Assembly (NCBI RefSeq): GCF_022179545.1
Contig: NZ_AP025518.1
Location: 5,828,001 to 5,892,000, forward strand
Source of the DNA: Mycolicibacterium fortuitum subsp. fortuitum
Lineage (GTDB): Bacteria; Actinomycetota; Actinomycetes; Mycobacteriales; Mycobacteriaceae
Length of the DNA stretch: 64,000 bases
Direction of reading: 5' to 3'
Below are positions 1 to 8,310 of the stretch, piece after piece. How positions within the stretch are numbered: the stretch's first letter is position 1; each line of letters starts with the position of its first letter. A model generated the notes under the pieces. That model did no database searches. It worked only from the letters and a program-made list of their open reading frames with translations, and was not told where the DNA came from. A program made the position numbers and the translations under genes.

Positions 1-446
1 CCCTCGACATTGTCGAGGATCCACTGGATCTTGCCGCCGGAGAAGTAGGTCGCGGGCGGCAGCCCGGCCTTGCGCCGGATCACGTCACCGCGGCCGTCGC
101 GATCCAGTGCGGCAGCGATGCGGTCGGTGCGGGTGTCCTGCCACACGATGGCGTTGTGGTACGGCCGGCCGGTATGCCGGTTCCACACCAGCGTGGTCTC
201 CCGCTGGTTGGTGATGCCCAGCGCGGCAAGGTCGCCGGCCACCAGATTGGTGCGGTTCAGCGCGGTCATGATCGCCGCGGCGGTGCGTTCCCAGATCTCG
301 ACCGGGTTGTGTTCCACCCATCCGGCCCTGGGCAGAATCTGCTCGTGCTCGAGCTGGTGGCGGCCCACCTCGGTCCCGGCGTGATCGAAGATCATGCACC
401 GGGTACTGGTGGTGCCCTGGTCGATTGCAGCTACGAAGTCGCCCAC
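1..446 (-). CDS. glpK: Glycerol kinase, N-terminal part (runs off left edge)
   Basis: Only the first 148 or so codons are inside the window. The translation begins [20 protein letters not shown], the FGGY-kinase phosphate-1 motif of glycerol kinase. It continues with the conserved blocks [11 protein letters not shown] and AIVWQDTRT. The enzyme phosphorylates glycerol to sn-glycerol 3-phosphate with ATP in the cytosol. I chose the GTG start at 446 because an AAAGGAA ribosome site lies just upstream and because the usual N-terminus begins a few residues before the DQGTTSTR motif. The gene is divergent from the methyltransferase at 494, with under 50 bases between them. It marks the left conserved flank of the ESX insertion. 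The C-terminal domain cannot be judged. Confidence 0.95.
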   Translation of the reverse strand, partial: MGDFVAAIDQGTTSTRCMIFDHAGTEVGRHQLEHEQILPRAGWVEHNPVEIWERTAAAIMTALNRTNLVAGDLAALGITNQRETTLVWNRHTGRPYHNAIVWQDTRTDRIAAALDRDGRGDVIRRKAGLPPATYFSGGKIQWILDNVE

Positions 447-493
447 TGTGTTCCTTTCCCGGGTCGCTGTCGCGCCTGCCCGCCGAAAAGTCC

Positions 494-1261
494 ATGATGG
501 CCTACATGGCTGCCGACCCTTCAGATATCGACCGGATGCCGCGGGGCGGGTTTCGCGCGTCGTGTTTGGACCGGCTGCTCGAAACCGACCGGCCGGAGTA
601 TCTGGACCGCGACGACGTGGACAGTTCGATCAAGAATCAGGTGATCGGAGCGCTGGACTGGACCGGCCGGTTCTTCAAGAACCATGAGCGCTTCGCCGGG
701 ATCGCGCTCGATCTGATTGCCGATGTGCCCGACCCGCGGATCCTGGAGTTGGGTGCCGGGCACGGCGGGGTGTCGCGGCAACTGCTGGCCGACCATCCGT
801 CAGCGCATGTCACCGTCACCGATCTCGACCCGGAGTCGGTGGCCCGCATCGCCGCAAGCGACCTCGGCAGCCATCCCCGCGCGGAGGTCCGTCGGATGGA
901 TGCCACCGCGATCGACGCCGCCGACGGAAGCTACAACCTAGTCCTGTTCGCGTTGTCGTTCCACCATCTGCGCCCGGCGCAGGCTGCGCGGGTGTTCGCC
1001 GAGGGCACCCGGGTGGCCGACACGCTGTTGATCATCGATCTGCCACGACCGCCGGCGCCGCTGCATCTGTTGCGACTGGCGACGATGCTGCCCGCAGCCG
1101 CGGTGCTTCCGTTCGTGCACGACGGGATCATCAGCTCACTGCGTAGCTACAGCCCTTCGGCGTTGCGCAGCCTGGCACACCATGCCGACCCGTCGATCGA
1201 GCTCACACTGCGTAGCGGCCTGACGGAGCCGCAGATCGTGATCGCCAGGCGCGGCCGGTGA
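494..1261 (+). CDS. Class I SAM-dependent methyltransferase
   Basis: A protein of about 255 residues with a Rossmann-type methyltransferase core. Motif I is [16 protein letters not shown] near residue 83. An acidic residue ends strand 2 ([10 protein letters not shown]), and a later strand carries [17 protein letters not shown], the usual post-II/III region. It probably methylates a small molecule in the cytosol; the substrate cannot be told. ATG codons at 494, 497 and 506 are all in frame, and none has a strong ribosome site, so the start is uncertain by a few codons. It is divergent from glpK and convergent with the ParA-like gene, with six bases between stops, so it is not part of the ESX operons. 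Confidence 0.8.
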   Translation: MMAYMAADPSDIDRMPRGGFRASCLDRLLETDRPEYLDRDDVDSSIKNQVIGALDWTGRFFKNHERFAGIALDLIADVPDPRILELGAGHGGVSRQLLADHPSAHVTVTDLDPESVARIAASDLGSHPRAEVRRMDATAIDAADGSYNLVLFALSFHHLRPAQAARVFAEGTRVADTLLIIDLPRPPAPLHLLRLATMLPAAAVLPFVHDGIISSLRSYSPSALRSLAHHADPSIELTLRSGLTEPQIVIARRGR

Positions 1262-1267
1262 GCCTGC

Positions 1268-2296
1268 TCAGGCGCGCCGTTTGACCTGGGGCGCCACCGA
1301 GAAGAGATCGGCGACGGTCGAGGCCAGTTCCAGGAACGCCTGCCGGGTGGGACGGCTCAGAAACCCGAGGTCCACCTCAGCGCCTTCGGCAAGGTGATCG
1401 TCGAACGGGATCACGTGCAGGGCACGCACTCTCGGCAGGAAGTGGTTGGACAGCTGCCCCATGTCCAGCCCGAGCGCCCCCGGACGCGACGCGCTGACCA
1501 CCACCACCGCCTTCGGCACGAGGTGTGAATATCCATTGCGCTCAAGCCAATCCAGTGTGGCGAGCGCGCTGCGCGCCGAGTCGATGGCAGGCGATGCGAC
1601 GATCACGATCGCGTCCGCGACATCCAGCACACCGGCCATCGCCGAGTGGACCAGTCCGGTGCCGCAATCGGTCAGGATGATGTTGTAGAAGCGCTGCAAC
1701 ACACTGAGCACACCGCGATAGTCGTGCTCGGAGAAAGCCTCTGAGGTGGCCGGGTCACGCTCGGAGGCCAGGATCTCCAGACGGCTGGTGCTCTGCGAAG
1801 TGTGACGGCGAATGTCGGAGTAGCGCGAGATGCTGTCGTCGAGGAGCACATCGCGCACGGTGGAATCGCACTCGTTCGGTCCGCGCTGGGCGAGCGTACC
1901 GAAGTCGGGGTTGGCGTCCACCGCGATCACCCGGTCACCTCGGGTCGCGGCCAACGTGGCCCCCAGTCCGACGGTGGTCGTGGTCTTGCCCACCCCGCCT
2001 TTCTGAGACAGCAGGGCGATGTTGAACGGCCCGCCGACCACCGGCTGGTTGACTCGGTCCATGAGGGTCTTGTGGGCCGATTCCTGTTCGGAGACCCCGG
2101 GATTCACGCCGGTGGTGCGATAGACGACCTTTCGCCATCCCGACTTCGGCGTGGGTGCGGCACGGATCAGGCCGAGGTCGCCGTTGCTGGGCACCGCCGA
2201 CGGGCGTTGGCCGGCTGCTGTCTTCGGTTGGATGGACGTGAACGGAGTCGGTTCGGGCGGCCCGACGCTCAACCGCGTGTCAGTGCTGTCGGTCAT
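1268..2296 (-). CDS. ESX-associated MinD/ParA-like ATPase (EspI / Rv3888c-like)
   Basis: A 342-residue protein with an unstructured N-terminal 85 residues followed by a deviant-Walker-A ATPase domain. The P-loop KGGVGKT lies near residues 99-105. It is followed by VIAVDANPDFGTLAQR and LTDCGTGLVHSAMAGVLD, typical of MinD/ParA-like proteins that accompany ESX loci (EspI in ESX-1, Rv3888c in ESX-2). Such proteins are thought to regulate or organise secretion; the exact role here is inference. It lies just downstream of eccA on the same strand (16 bases), so the two are probably co-transcribed. A second, longer paralogue sits at 33626-35080, and both share the block ILTDCGTG.HSAMAGVLD. The ATG at 2296 is the natural start. 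Confidence 0.88.
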   Translation of the reverse strand: MTDSTDTRLSVGPPEPTPFTSIQPKTAAGQRPSAVPSNGDLGLIRAAPTPKSGWRKVVYRTTGVNPGVSEQESAHKTLMDRVNQPVVGGPFNIALLSQKGGVGKTTTTVGLGATLAATRGDRVIAVDANPDFGTLAQRGPNECDSTVRDVLLDDSISRYSDIRRHTSQSTSRLEILASERDPATSEAFSEHDYRGVLSVLQRFYNIILTDCGTGLVHSAMAGVLDVADAIVIVASPAIDSARSALATLDWLERNGYSHLVPKAVVVVSASRPGALGLDMGQLSNHFLPRVRALHVIPFDDHLAEGAEVDLGFLSRPTRQAFLELASTVADLFSVAPQVKRRA

Positions 2297-2312
2297 GGCT
2301 ACTTCCCTCCTG

Positions 2313-4133
2313 TCAACTCGATGCCGTCATGCCGAGTACCTGTTTGAGCGCGGCCCGCATGTCCACCGATTCGATGCGCATAAGCTGTGCCTCGTCGAGG
2401 TCGGAGAGGTTCATTCCGTGGATCTCGCTGAGACGGTATTCGCGCTCTTCTTCGGCCGCCTCGATCACATTGCGCACGAACCGGCCATTGCCGGCCAGGT
2501 CGATGCCGGGGCGCAGTTGTCCGGTCGAGTCGAGTGCCTCGCTCTGGCACAGTGTGGTGCAGGCGGCGACGAGTTCTTCGTAGGCAGCCTCCGACAATTC
2601 GGAGTCCCTGGTGCGGGCGACGAGCTTGCCGATGTCCCCCAGTTCGTGCGGACCGTACGAGCCGAACCGGATTCGTTTGGTGAACCGCGACGCCAGACCG
2701 TCATTGGAGGCCAGGAAGCGATCGATCTCGGCGTCGTAGCCGGCGATGATCACGACGAGACGGTCGCGGTCGTTCTCCATCCGGGCCAACAGGGTGTCGA
2801 CGGCCTCGCGCCCGAACGCGTCGCCGCCGGAGAGGCCGGTCTGGATCAGCGTGTAGGCCTCGTCGATGAACAGCACCCCGTCCATCGCCGAGTCGATCAG
2901 CGCGGTGGTCTTGATCGCGGTGCTACCGAGATGTTGGCCGACGAAGTCGTGGCGCTTGGCTTCCACGATGTTGGGCGTGCGCAGCAGCCCCAGCCCGCAG
3001 TAGGTCTGTGCGACCACCCGGGCGATGGTGGTCTTGCCAGTTCCCGGAGGGCCGGTGAACGCCAGGTGCAGGCTGCGCGCCGCCGAACTGAGGCCCTTGT
3101 CCCCGCGGACCTTTGCCAGCATCGCCGCTGACTTCAGTTTGGCGACTTGCAGTTTGACCTCTGACAAGCCGATCTGGCGTTCCAGTTCCTGTTGCGCGGC
3201 CTGCAGATACTCGTTGCCTCGTTCTGACAGGTCGTCGGCCAGCAGATCTTCTGCCGACGGTACGCTGGCCGGATCCCAGCGGTCGGTACGCGAATCGACG
3301 ACCTCCTTGGAGGTGATCACCAACCGGTACTTCGGGTCCGCCAATGCCGCCGCGTTCGCCTCGAACCCCGGGTCCTCGCTGTAGATCCGTTCGAAGATCA
3401 CCCGGGCTTCCTGCTCTTCTCCCATCTCCCGCAGAGTCAGCCCCTTGCAGAACTCGGCGGCCCGGCGCGCTCCCGGAACGGGACCCGCGATGGCCCGGTC
3501 GAGCCGGCGGATGCCCTCACCGAACAGTCCCATCTGCGCGCAGGCCGATCCGACCATCAGATCGGCGCCGGCGCTGATGTAGCTGTCGGTGAACGATCCA
3601 GACTTGCTCAGCGCGGTCAGCACGTCGGGCCAGCGCTGCGTGGTGAAATGCAGTACGCCGCGGATGTAGGCGCAGATCTCGGCGGTGTCACCGTCCGCAG
3701 CGGTCGTGGTCTGAGCCAGCTTGTCGAGCACCTGCTCGGCCTCGTCGAAATCCTTGGCCGCGATCATGCTGGCCGCGTAGGCAAGCCACATCTCGGTTTT
3801 GGTGCTCAACGGGTAGTCGAGGTAAAGACCGGTCTGGAAGCGTCCACTCAGCGCTCGTTGCGGAAGACCCAGTCGGCGCTGCTCGCGGAACAACGACAGC
3901 GTGCTGGTGCGGTACAGGTGATAGATGACCTCGGGGCTGGTGTCACCGGTGGCAGCACGGCCCAGCCACGCGTCACACATGTCCGGGTCGTACTCCGTGG
4001 CCCGGCGGAACGCGAGCGCCGCGTAAGGCAGGTCCCGCTCAGTCTCCAAGCCGTCGATGGGAATGCCGAGCGACAGCACCCCGGCATCGAAAACCCGCTG
4101 CGCATCGGTGGATCCACTCATCGGAGGTGACAC
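2313..4133 (-). CDS. eccA: ESX ATPase EccA (TPR + CbxX/CfqX-type AAA+)
   Basis: A 606-residue cytosolic AAA+ ATPase with the EccA layout. The N-terminal half (about residues 1-300) is helical and TPR-like, and opens with the family phrase DMCDAWLGRAATGD. The C-terminal CbxX/CfqX AAA domain has Walker A GPPGTGKT near residue 360, Walker B GVLFIDEAYTL and sensor region VVIIAGYDAEIDRFL. EccA proteins are thought to act on chaperone-substrate complexes such as EspG-PPE before export. The GTG at 4133 has GAGGAG just upstream; an in-frame ATG four codons later (MSGSTDAQRVF) is an equally good start. Length matches known EccA proteins. The gene is divergent from the small gene at 4191. Confidence 0.93.
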   Translation of the reverse strand: MSPPMSGSTDAQRVFDAGVLSLGIPIDGLETERDLPYAALAFRRATEYDPDMCDAWLGRAATGDTSPEVIYHLYRTSTLSLFREQRRLGLPQRALSGRFQTGLYLDYPLSTKTEMWLAYAASMIAAKDFDEAEQVLDKLAQTTTAADGDTAEICAYIRGVLHFTTQRWPDVLTALSKSGSFTDSYISAGADLMVGSACAQMGLFGEGIRRLDRAIAGPVPGARRAAEFCKGLTLREMGEEQEARVIFERIYSEDPGFEANAAALADPKYRLVITSKEVVDSRTDRWDPASVPSAEDLLADDLSERGNEYLQAAQQELERQIGLSEVKLQVAKLKSAAMLAKVRGDKGLSSAARSLHLAFTGPPGTGKTTIARVVAQTYCGLGLLRTPNIVEAKRHDFVGQHLGSTAIKTTALIDSAMDGVLFIDEAYTLIQTGLSGGDAFGREAVDTLLARMENDRDRLVVIIAGYDAEIDRFLASNDGLASRFTKRIRFGSYGPHELGDIGKLVARTRDSELSEAAYEELVAACTTLCQSEALDSTGQLRPGIDLAGNGRFVRNVIEAAEEEREYRLSEIHGMNLSDLDEAQLMRIESVDMRAALKQVLGMTASS

Positions 4134-4190
4134 ATCTCCTCACTGCAGCCTCAGCCGCGATTCGCCCGCGAGTGTACTAAGTTCAGCAGA

Positions 4191-4508
4191 ATGGCACAGC
4201 CGGTGCAGTCAGCTGGCGGAACGATTTCGGTATCCACCACCGAACGCGGTCTGCCCGTCGCGCTACGTCTCGACCCTGCCGAGTTGAAGAAGCCGCCCGC
4301 GCAGCTGGCCGACGAGATCATGGCATTGTGCCGCTTGTCGGCGGCCCGTGCGCAGGTCGCGCGCAGGCGCGAGCTGATCGAAAAAGGTTACGGCACATCG
4401 GTCATCGATCCTTTGCAGCTGGCGACCGAAGAGGATCTGGCCCGCGCCGAGGACGAGGTGCTCGGCGCGGAAGACGAGCCACCGGCCACCTGGGGCAGGA
4501 CGGTATGA
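4191..4508 (+). CDS. Small ESX-associated protein, YbaB-like fold suspected
   Basis: A 105-residue acidic protein. It opens with a beta-hairpin-like stretch (GTISVSTTERGLPVALRL) and continues as long charged helices (LADEIMALCRLSAARAQVARR, then EEDLARAEDEVLGAEDE). That shape recalls YbaB/EbfC-type proteins found beside ESX genes, but I do not recognise a named family, so this is a shape-based guess. Its TGA stop overlaps the ATG of the next gene (ATGA at 4505-4508), which ties the two translationally. The short gap to eccA (4134-4190) must hold divergent promoters. TACTAA at 4175-4180 is a possible -10 element for this gene. Confidence 0.65.
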   Translation: MAQPVQSAGGTISVSTTERGLPVALRLDPAELKKPPAQLADEIMALCRLSAARAQVARRRELIEKGYGTSVIDPLQLATEEDLARAEDEVLGAEDEPPATWGRTV

Positions 4509-4858
4509 CCGGGCTCGCCGACTCTCTCATCGGCCGCATCCGTAAGCAGCGCGATCTGGTGCAGGCGATGGATGAGCATTGCCAATCGATTTCGGCGCGG
4601 GTCACCAGCCGTGACGGCAACGTCAGCGCCGAGGTCGACGGCATGGGTGCGATGACCGGACTGTGGCTCGGCCCCGCCGCACACAAGTTGGGCGCTGATG
4701 CGCTGGCCAAGCTGATCATCGAAACCGCCGGTGCTGCCGCACAGGTGGCGACGGCCCGGCAGCAGTATCTGTCTCAGGAGTTCGCGCAGCGGATGCGGGA
4801 ACTCAACCAAGCACCGCTCACCCGCTGGGATGGCGGAGCATTCGAACCCGAGGGCTAG
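4505..4858 (+). CDS. EspL-like YbaB/EbfC family protein
   Basis: A 117-residue protein starting at the ATG that overlaps the previous stop codon. It follows the YbaB/EbfC pattern: an N-terminal helix, then a strand pair (VTSRDGNVSAEVDGMGAMTG), then a long C-terminal helix (LAKLIIETAGAAAQVATARQ). EspL of the ESX-1 locus is the closest kind of protein I know. Members of the family bind nucleic acid or other Esp proteins and stabilise secretion substrates; which applies here is unknown. It lies directly upstream of the long regulatory gap and the substrate operon that begins at 5268. I rejected the longer upstream extension in this frame because it runs through the previous gene. Confidence 0.75.
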   Translation: MTGLADSLIGRIRKQRDLVQAMDEHCQSISARVTSRDGNVSAEVDGMGAMTGLWLGPAAHKLGADALAKLIIETAGAAAQVATARQQYLSQEFAQRMRELNQAPLTRWDGGAFEPEG

Positions 4859-5267
4859 TACGCCTTCGCTCGTCCGGCATTCAGACAGACTTCACGCTGA
4901 CAGCGCCGCGTCGGAGGAGGTAATTGACGTTCGCTGTCGATATTCGAATCGGTTACGGCACATGGTGTTACCTCGCCCGACTCGGTACGCCGGCACGGAT
5001 TGGATTTCGACACAAGATGATTCACTCGTGCCACATCGGCCACGACTCCGGCAAACAGCGGCCTGTCGCGCCTTCCCAGCGTGGCGGTAGGCGCACACCC
5101 AGAATGACCGCGATCAGCAATTTTTGTCATTGCACTAATTACCGGAACGAACGATCTGCACGCATTATTCGCCGGAAATTCAGTTAGCTGCAGGCCATGG
5201 GCGCGGCTATAGTTTATTGGTCTCGTGCCCACACAGCCCCGCTTCCAGCTGGAAAGGTATTAGCACG
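4859..5267. promoter_or_regulatory. 409-bp non-coding region upstream of the ESX substrate operon
   Basis: This is the only gap over 300 bases in the window. Parts of it are visibly richer in A and T than the flanking genes. A candidate -10 element TATAGT lies at 5208-5213, but I see no convincing -35 at the right distance (TTAGCT at 5184 is weak). The ribosome site GGAAAGGT at 5251-5258 serves the ATG at 5268. A GGAGGAGG motif at 4913-4920 precedes a TTG, but the frame behind it does not look like a protein. The region probably carries the main promoter and any activator sites for the 8.5-kb substrate operon. I found no tRNA, terminator hairpin or clear palindrome in it. Confidence 0.5.
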
Positions 5268-5552
5268 ATGAGCGACATTTTCGCCGCCCAGCCCACCGGG
5301 ATGGCCGCCTTTTCCGCCGCGAACGAGGCGGCCGGCACCGCGATAACCACCGCTGGATCGGCCGACTCGGCAGCGATGCTGATGTCCGCGGCGGCCGCGC
5401 TCGGTCCGGTCGGAGCGGTCTACCTGGCGGCCTTCGGCCCAGCTCAAGCCAACAATTTGGCGGGGACACTACTGGTGGGCGGGGTGCACGCTGCCACCGG
5501 AGCGGGTACTGAAGTGGCTCGGTCTGCAGTCCTGTCGAACGACAACGCCTAG
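5268..5552 (+). CDS. EspC-like (DUF2580-type) ESX secretion substrate
   Basis: A 94-residue Ala-rich helical protein. Its pattern, an Ala/Ser-rich N-terminal helix and a second half running ALGPVGAVYLAAFGPAQANN then GGVHAATGAGTEVA, resembles EspC/EspF proteins of ESX-1. These are WXG100-like helical hairpins co-secreted with an EspA- or EspE-type partner. The next gene (5565) looks like such a partner, which supports the call. The ATG at 5268 is chosen because GGAAAGGT lies nine bases upstream; the longer in-frame extension has no ribosome site. It is the first gene of the long plus-strand substrate operon. A divergent PE protein is the main alternative. Confidence 0.65.
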   Translation: MSDIFAAQPTGMAAFSAANEAAGTAITTAGSADSAAMLMSAAAALGPVGAVYLAAFGPAQANNLAGTLLVGGVHAATGAGTEVARSAVLSNDNA

Positions 5553-5564
5553 GCGCGGCGCCAT

Positions 5565-6857
5565 ATGCCCACAGTTTTGCCTCCCCAGCCGGTAACCCCT
5601 ATTGGCCAGCTAGCTCAACGCGTCCCCGGCTACGACGCCACACCGGTTATCGCTGCTCAAGAACAGAGCCTGCAAGACTTTCTGAATTTGCCGGTCCGGG
5701 AAATTCTCGATCGCCTGGGTTTGCCGCCAATTGCGGATCAAAAGCCCGCGGAACAACCACCTCCCGAGGGCCGGCCAGAACAGCAGCCGCCCGCCAATCC
5801 GATGGATCCGAGCGCGTTGATCAGCCCGGTCACCGATGCCCTCGGCACTTTGGGCACCGGGATGTTCGACGGGGCCGACCCGACGACGATGCTGCCTGCC
5901 ATCTCAAAGATGCTCCAGTCCACCGGTGGTTCCATGGCGAAGTCGGTGAATTCGGTGGGCGATGCCTGGCAGGGCGCGTCCGGCACGGCGGCCGCGGCGA
6001 AGACCACGACGGCGATCGCCAACGGGGCCGAGGTCAGCGCCCAATCAGATGCGCTGAGTAGCAGTTTGACCGCGGCCGCCGCAAACGTCGGTCAAGCCCG
6101 GGTCCGCCTCATCGCCATCATCACCGAGTTCGCTGCAACCATCGCGGCCATCGGACCCATGATCATCTTCCCGTGGGGTTGGGCTGCGGCAATCGCCGCA
6201 GCCAACAAGGCAATTGCCACCACCGCCGAAGTGATGACCGAACTGCAGAGTTCGCTGGCCACCGAGGCCGCTCAGGTCACCGCGACCGGCGCCCCGGTGA
6301 GCGTCACCGCCGCGCCCGAGGCCTCCTCGCTGGCCGGCCTGGCCCCGCTGATGCCGATGGCGATGAAGGGTGCCGAAGCCGGCATTCAGGCCGGCACCGG
6401 TGCGGCGACGGCAGCCGGCCAGTCCGCCGCGAATCCCGCGATCGACCCGATCGAGCCGGCTGATGGGGATCGAGTCGAGTCCGAGGGCAGCGCCGCGATC
6501 GGGGGCGGGGCAATGGCCGCAGGCGGTGGCGGCGGCGGAATCGGTGGCACATCGGCACCGCGCTCGTTACCCATGTCCTCCATGCTGCAAGCGGAAACCG
6601 CCGGTGTACCAGCACAATCAGCTGCACCCCGCGTGGGCGGCGTCGGCGCACCGGCAATGATGGGCGGCGCGCCCATGGGAGCGATGGGCGCCGGAGCGGG
6701 GGCCAACGCCTCATCCGGCAACAACCACACGTCGGCATCGTTCCTGCACACCACCGATCAAGGCAGCGAGATCGTCGGCGATCTCGGCACCGCGGCACCT
6801 CCGGTCCTCGGGGAGGCCGATCCGTATCAGGCTCCGGACGTCGAACTCCGGATCTAG
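5565..6857 (+). CDS. EspA/EspE-like ESX secretion substrate
   Basis: A 430-residue protein. The N-terminal 90 residues are Pro-rich. A helical domain of about residues 100-250 contains the ESX-type turn DAWQG and a long hydrophobic stretch (TEFAATIAAIGPMIIFPWGW). The rest is a low-complexity Gly/Ala/Met-rich region, followed by a short acidic tail with HTTDQGSEIVGDLG. This layout, helical WXG-type domain, hydrophobic segment, disordered C-terminus, is that of EspA/EspE/EspB-type substrates. The upstream EspC-like gene is only 12 bases away, matching the EspC-EspA and EspF-EspE pairings. Its function outside the cell is unknown. Family membership is inferred from architecture, not from a strong motif. 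Confidence 0.65.
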   Translation: MPTVLPPQPVTPIGQLAQRVPGYDATPVIAAQEQSLQDFLNLPVREILDRLGLPPIADQKPAEQPPPEGRPEQQPPANPMDPSALISPVTDALGTLGTGMFDGADPTTMLPAISKMLQSTGGSMAKSVNSVGDAWQGASGTAAAAKTTTAIANGAEVSAQSDALSSSLTAAAANVGQARVRLIAIITEFAATIAAIGPMIIFPWGWAAAIAAANKAIATTAEVMTELQSSLATEAAQVTATGAPVSVTAAPEASSLAGLAPLMPMAMKGAEAGIQAGTGAATAAGQSAANPAIDPIEPADGDRVESEGSAAIGGGAMAAGGGGGGIGGTSAPRSLPMSSMLQAETAGVPAQSAAPRVGGVGAPAMMGGAPMGAMGAGAGANASSGNNHTSASFLHTTDQGSEIVGDLGTAAPPVLGEADPYQAPDVELRI

Positions 6858-6881
6858 TCATCCCAACCTAGGAGAACGGCC

Positions 6882-7175
6882 ATGGCCGACACCGACGGAA
6901 TGTCCATCCAGCCCGCAGAGGTCCACGAGATCAGTCGCCAGCTCGACGAACTCGCCGACCGCGTGCAGCGGGTGATGACCGATGAAGCGCCCAACCTCGC
7001 GGTGACTCCGTCGGCGCGCGACGAGGTGTCGCAACGAGTTGCCCAGACCCTCAACGAGGTCCACGCTTCATTCAGCACCTCGGCCGACCAGGGCATGGCC
7101 GAGATTCACGAGGTGGCAGCGACGCTTCGCGGTCATTCTTCCAACATCGCCGCCTCCGAGGACTTCGCCGGCTGA
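6882..7175 (+). CDS. PE-like small ESX substrate
   Basis: A 97-residue protein with two predicted helices separated by a short turn (MTDEAPNLAVTPSARDEVSQ). Its position immediately upstream of a PPE gene is typical of PE partners (PE36-PPE69 in ESX-2), and the length fits the roughly 95-residue PE domain. The sequence is divergent: I see no classical Pro-Glu near the N-terminus and no clear tyrosine-based YxxxD/E export signal at the C-terminus. It could equally be an EspC-type partner. TAGGAGAACGGCC gives a good ribosome site before the ATG at 6882. The PPE partner starts 49 bases downstream. Confidence 0.65.
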   Translation: MADTDGMSIQPAEVHEISRQLDELADRVQRVMTDEAPNLAVTPSARDEVSQRVAQTLNEVHASFSTSADQGMAEIHEVAATLRGHSSNIAASEDFAG

Positions 7176-7224
7176 CCCAGCACACATACATCTGTCACTG
7201 ATCTTCGAGGGGAGGTTTCTGGGC

Positions 7225-8310
7225 GTGGGGTTCACCGACGTTGCGTGGGAGTCACGCAGCACCGAGCAACTGGCCCGTGACCTCACCGAGGGCCCCGGCC
7301 CGGCGTCGGTCGGCGGAGCAGGCGCCGCCTGGATCCGAGTCGCCAACGAATTGGCCAGTGTCTCCGTTGATTTCGACAAGCTCGTGGCGCGCTTGCAGAC
7401 CGTCTGGGACAGCGAGGCGTCCAGCGCGGCGGCACATCGCCTCGAGGAGTTCGGCAAGTGGCTGCAGGCGATCAGCCTGAGCGCGGCGGGAAACGGTCAG
7501 CGTGCCGAAGAAGCCGCGGTCGCCAATACGGTGGCGGTGCTCGCGATGCCCAGCGTGCCGGAGGCCGTCGAGTCCAGGACCGCTCAGGACATGATGGCCT
7601 CGCTGGCCGCCTACAACGGGGCAGTGCTGACCGGTACGTTCGCCGAGTTCGACGCGGCCGCCACCGCCGATCAGGCCAATGCCGCAGCGGTCATGCAGCA
7701 GTACGAGCAGGCCACGGCGCCCCTGGCCCAGCCGTGGGACCAGCCACCCCCTCCGCAGGTGTCCAAGGGCAATGCCCTTGCGGCTGAACGGGGCGGCGAA
7801 GGTGCTTCCGGCGCCGCAGGTCCAGCCTCGGGTTCCGCTTCCGCGGTGCCCCCACCCCCGCTGGCCCCGATGTTCGCACCCGGCATCAAGTCGAGTGCCG
7901 ACCCGAAAGCGTTGCAGAAGACCGGGTTCACCGGTGCCGGCGGTGCCTCGGGGGCCGGCGGGATGGGTGGGGCGCCCTACGCACCGATGGCTGCCATGGG
8001 CCGCACCGACCAGCATCGTGACTACGAATCGGTTCAGCCGGCGGCGACCCTCGACGGAGCCGGTGAGCCCGGTGCCGGAGTGTCCGACACCGGAGGTGCC
8101 TGGCTTCCCGCCGCCCAGCAGAACGACGCACCGTTTCTGGTGTCGAACGTCAGTTGGGGCCCCGACACCGCGGTGTTCGACGAACTCGCCGCGCCCGAGG
8201 TGCCCGCCGGTGAAGGCTTCGCCGACGAACCGGAGCGCACGCTCGAGCAGGTGGACAACCGCTGGGTCACTCCCCCGGTGATCGGCGTCGACCGGGGACT
8301 CAACATATGA
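7225..8310 (+). CDS. PPE family protein
   Basis: A 361-residue PPE-type ESX substrate starting at the GTG at 7225 (VGFTDVAWESRSTEQLARDL), with GGAGG upstream. About residues 1-175 form the helical PPE domain, including TVWDSEASSAAAHRLEEF where PPE proteins carry a W-x-G-type turn. The second half is disordered and rich in Gly, Ala and Pro, ending in an acidic tail. PPE proteins pair with PE proteins and are kept soluble by EspG through the tip of the PPE helical bundle; the espG gene follows with a four-base overlap (ATGA). PPE69 of ESX-2 is the kind of homologue I would expect. The longer in-frame extension to 7039 overlaps the PE gene and is rejected. Confidence 0.85.
   Translation: MGFTDVAWESRSTEQLARDLTEGPGPASVGGAGAAWIRVANELASVSVDFDKLVARLQTVWDSEASSAAAHRLEEFGKWLQAISLSAAGNGQRAEEAAVANTVAVLAMPSVPEAVESRTAQDMMASLAAYNGAVLTGTFAEFDAAATADQANAAAVMQQYEQATAPLAQPWDQPPPPQVSKGNALAAERGGEGASGAAGPASGSASAVPPPPLAPMFAPGIKSSADPKALQKTGFTGAGGASGAGGMGGAPYAPMAAMGRTDQHRDYESVQPAATLDGAGEPGAGVSDTGGAWLPAAQQNDAPFLVSNVSWGPDTAVFDELAAPEVPAGEGFADEPERTLEQVDNRWVTPPVIGVDRGLNI

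Noticed and set aside
4924..5187. Possible small gene behind a GGAGGAGG motif in the 4859-5267 gap
   Set aside because: It starts with a TTG only three bases after the motif, and the 87-residue translation is rich in Cys, Arg and His with no helical or secretion pattern.
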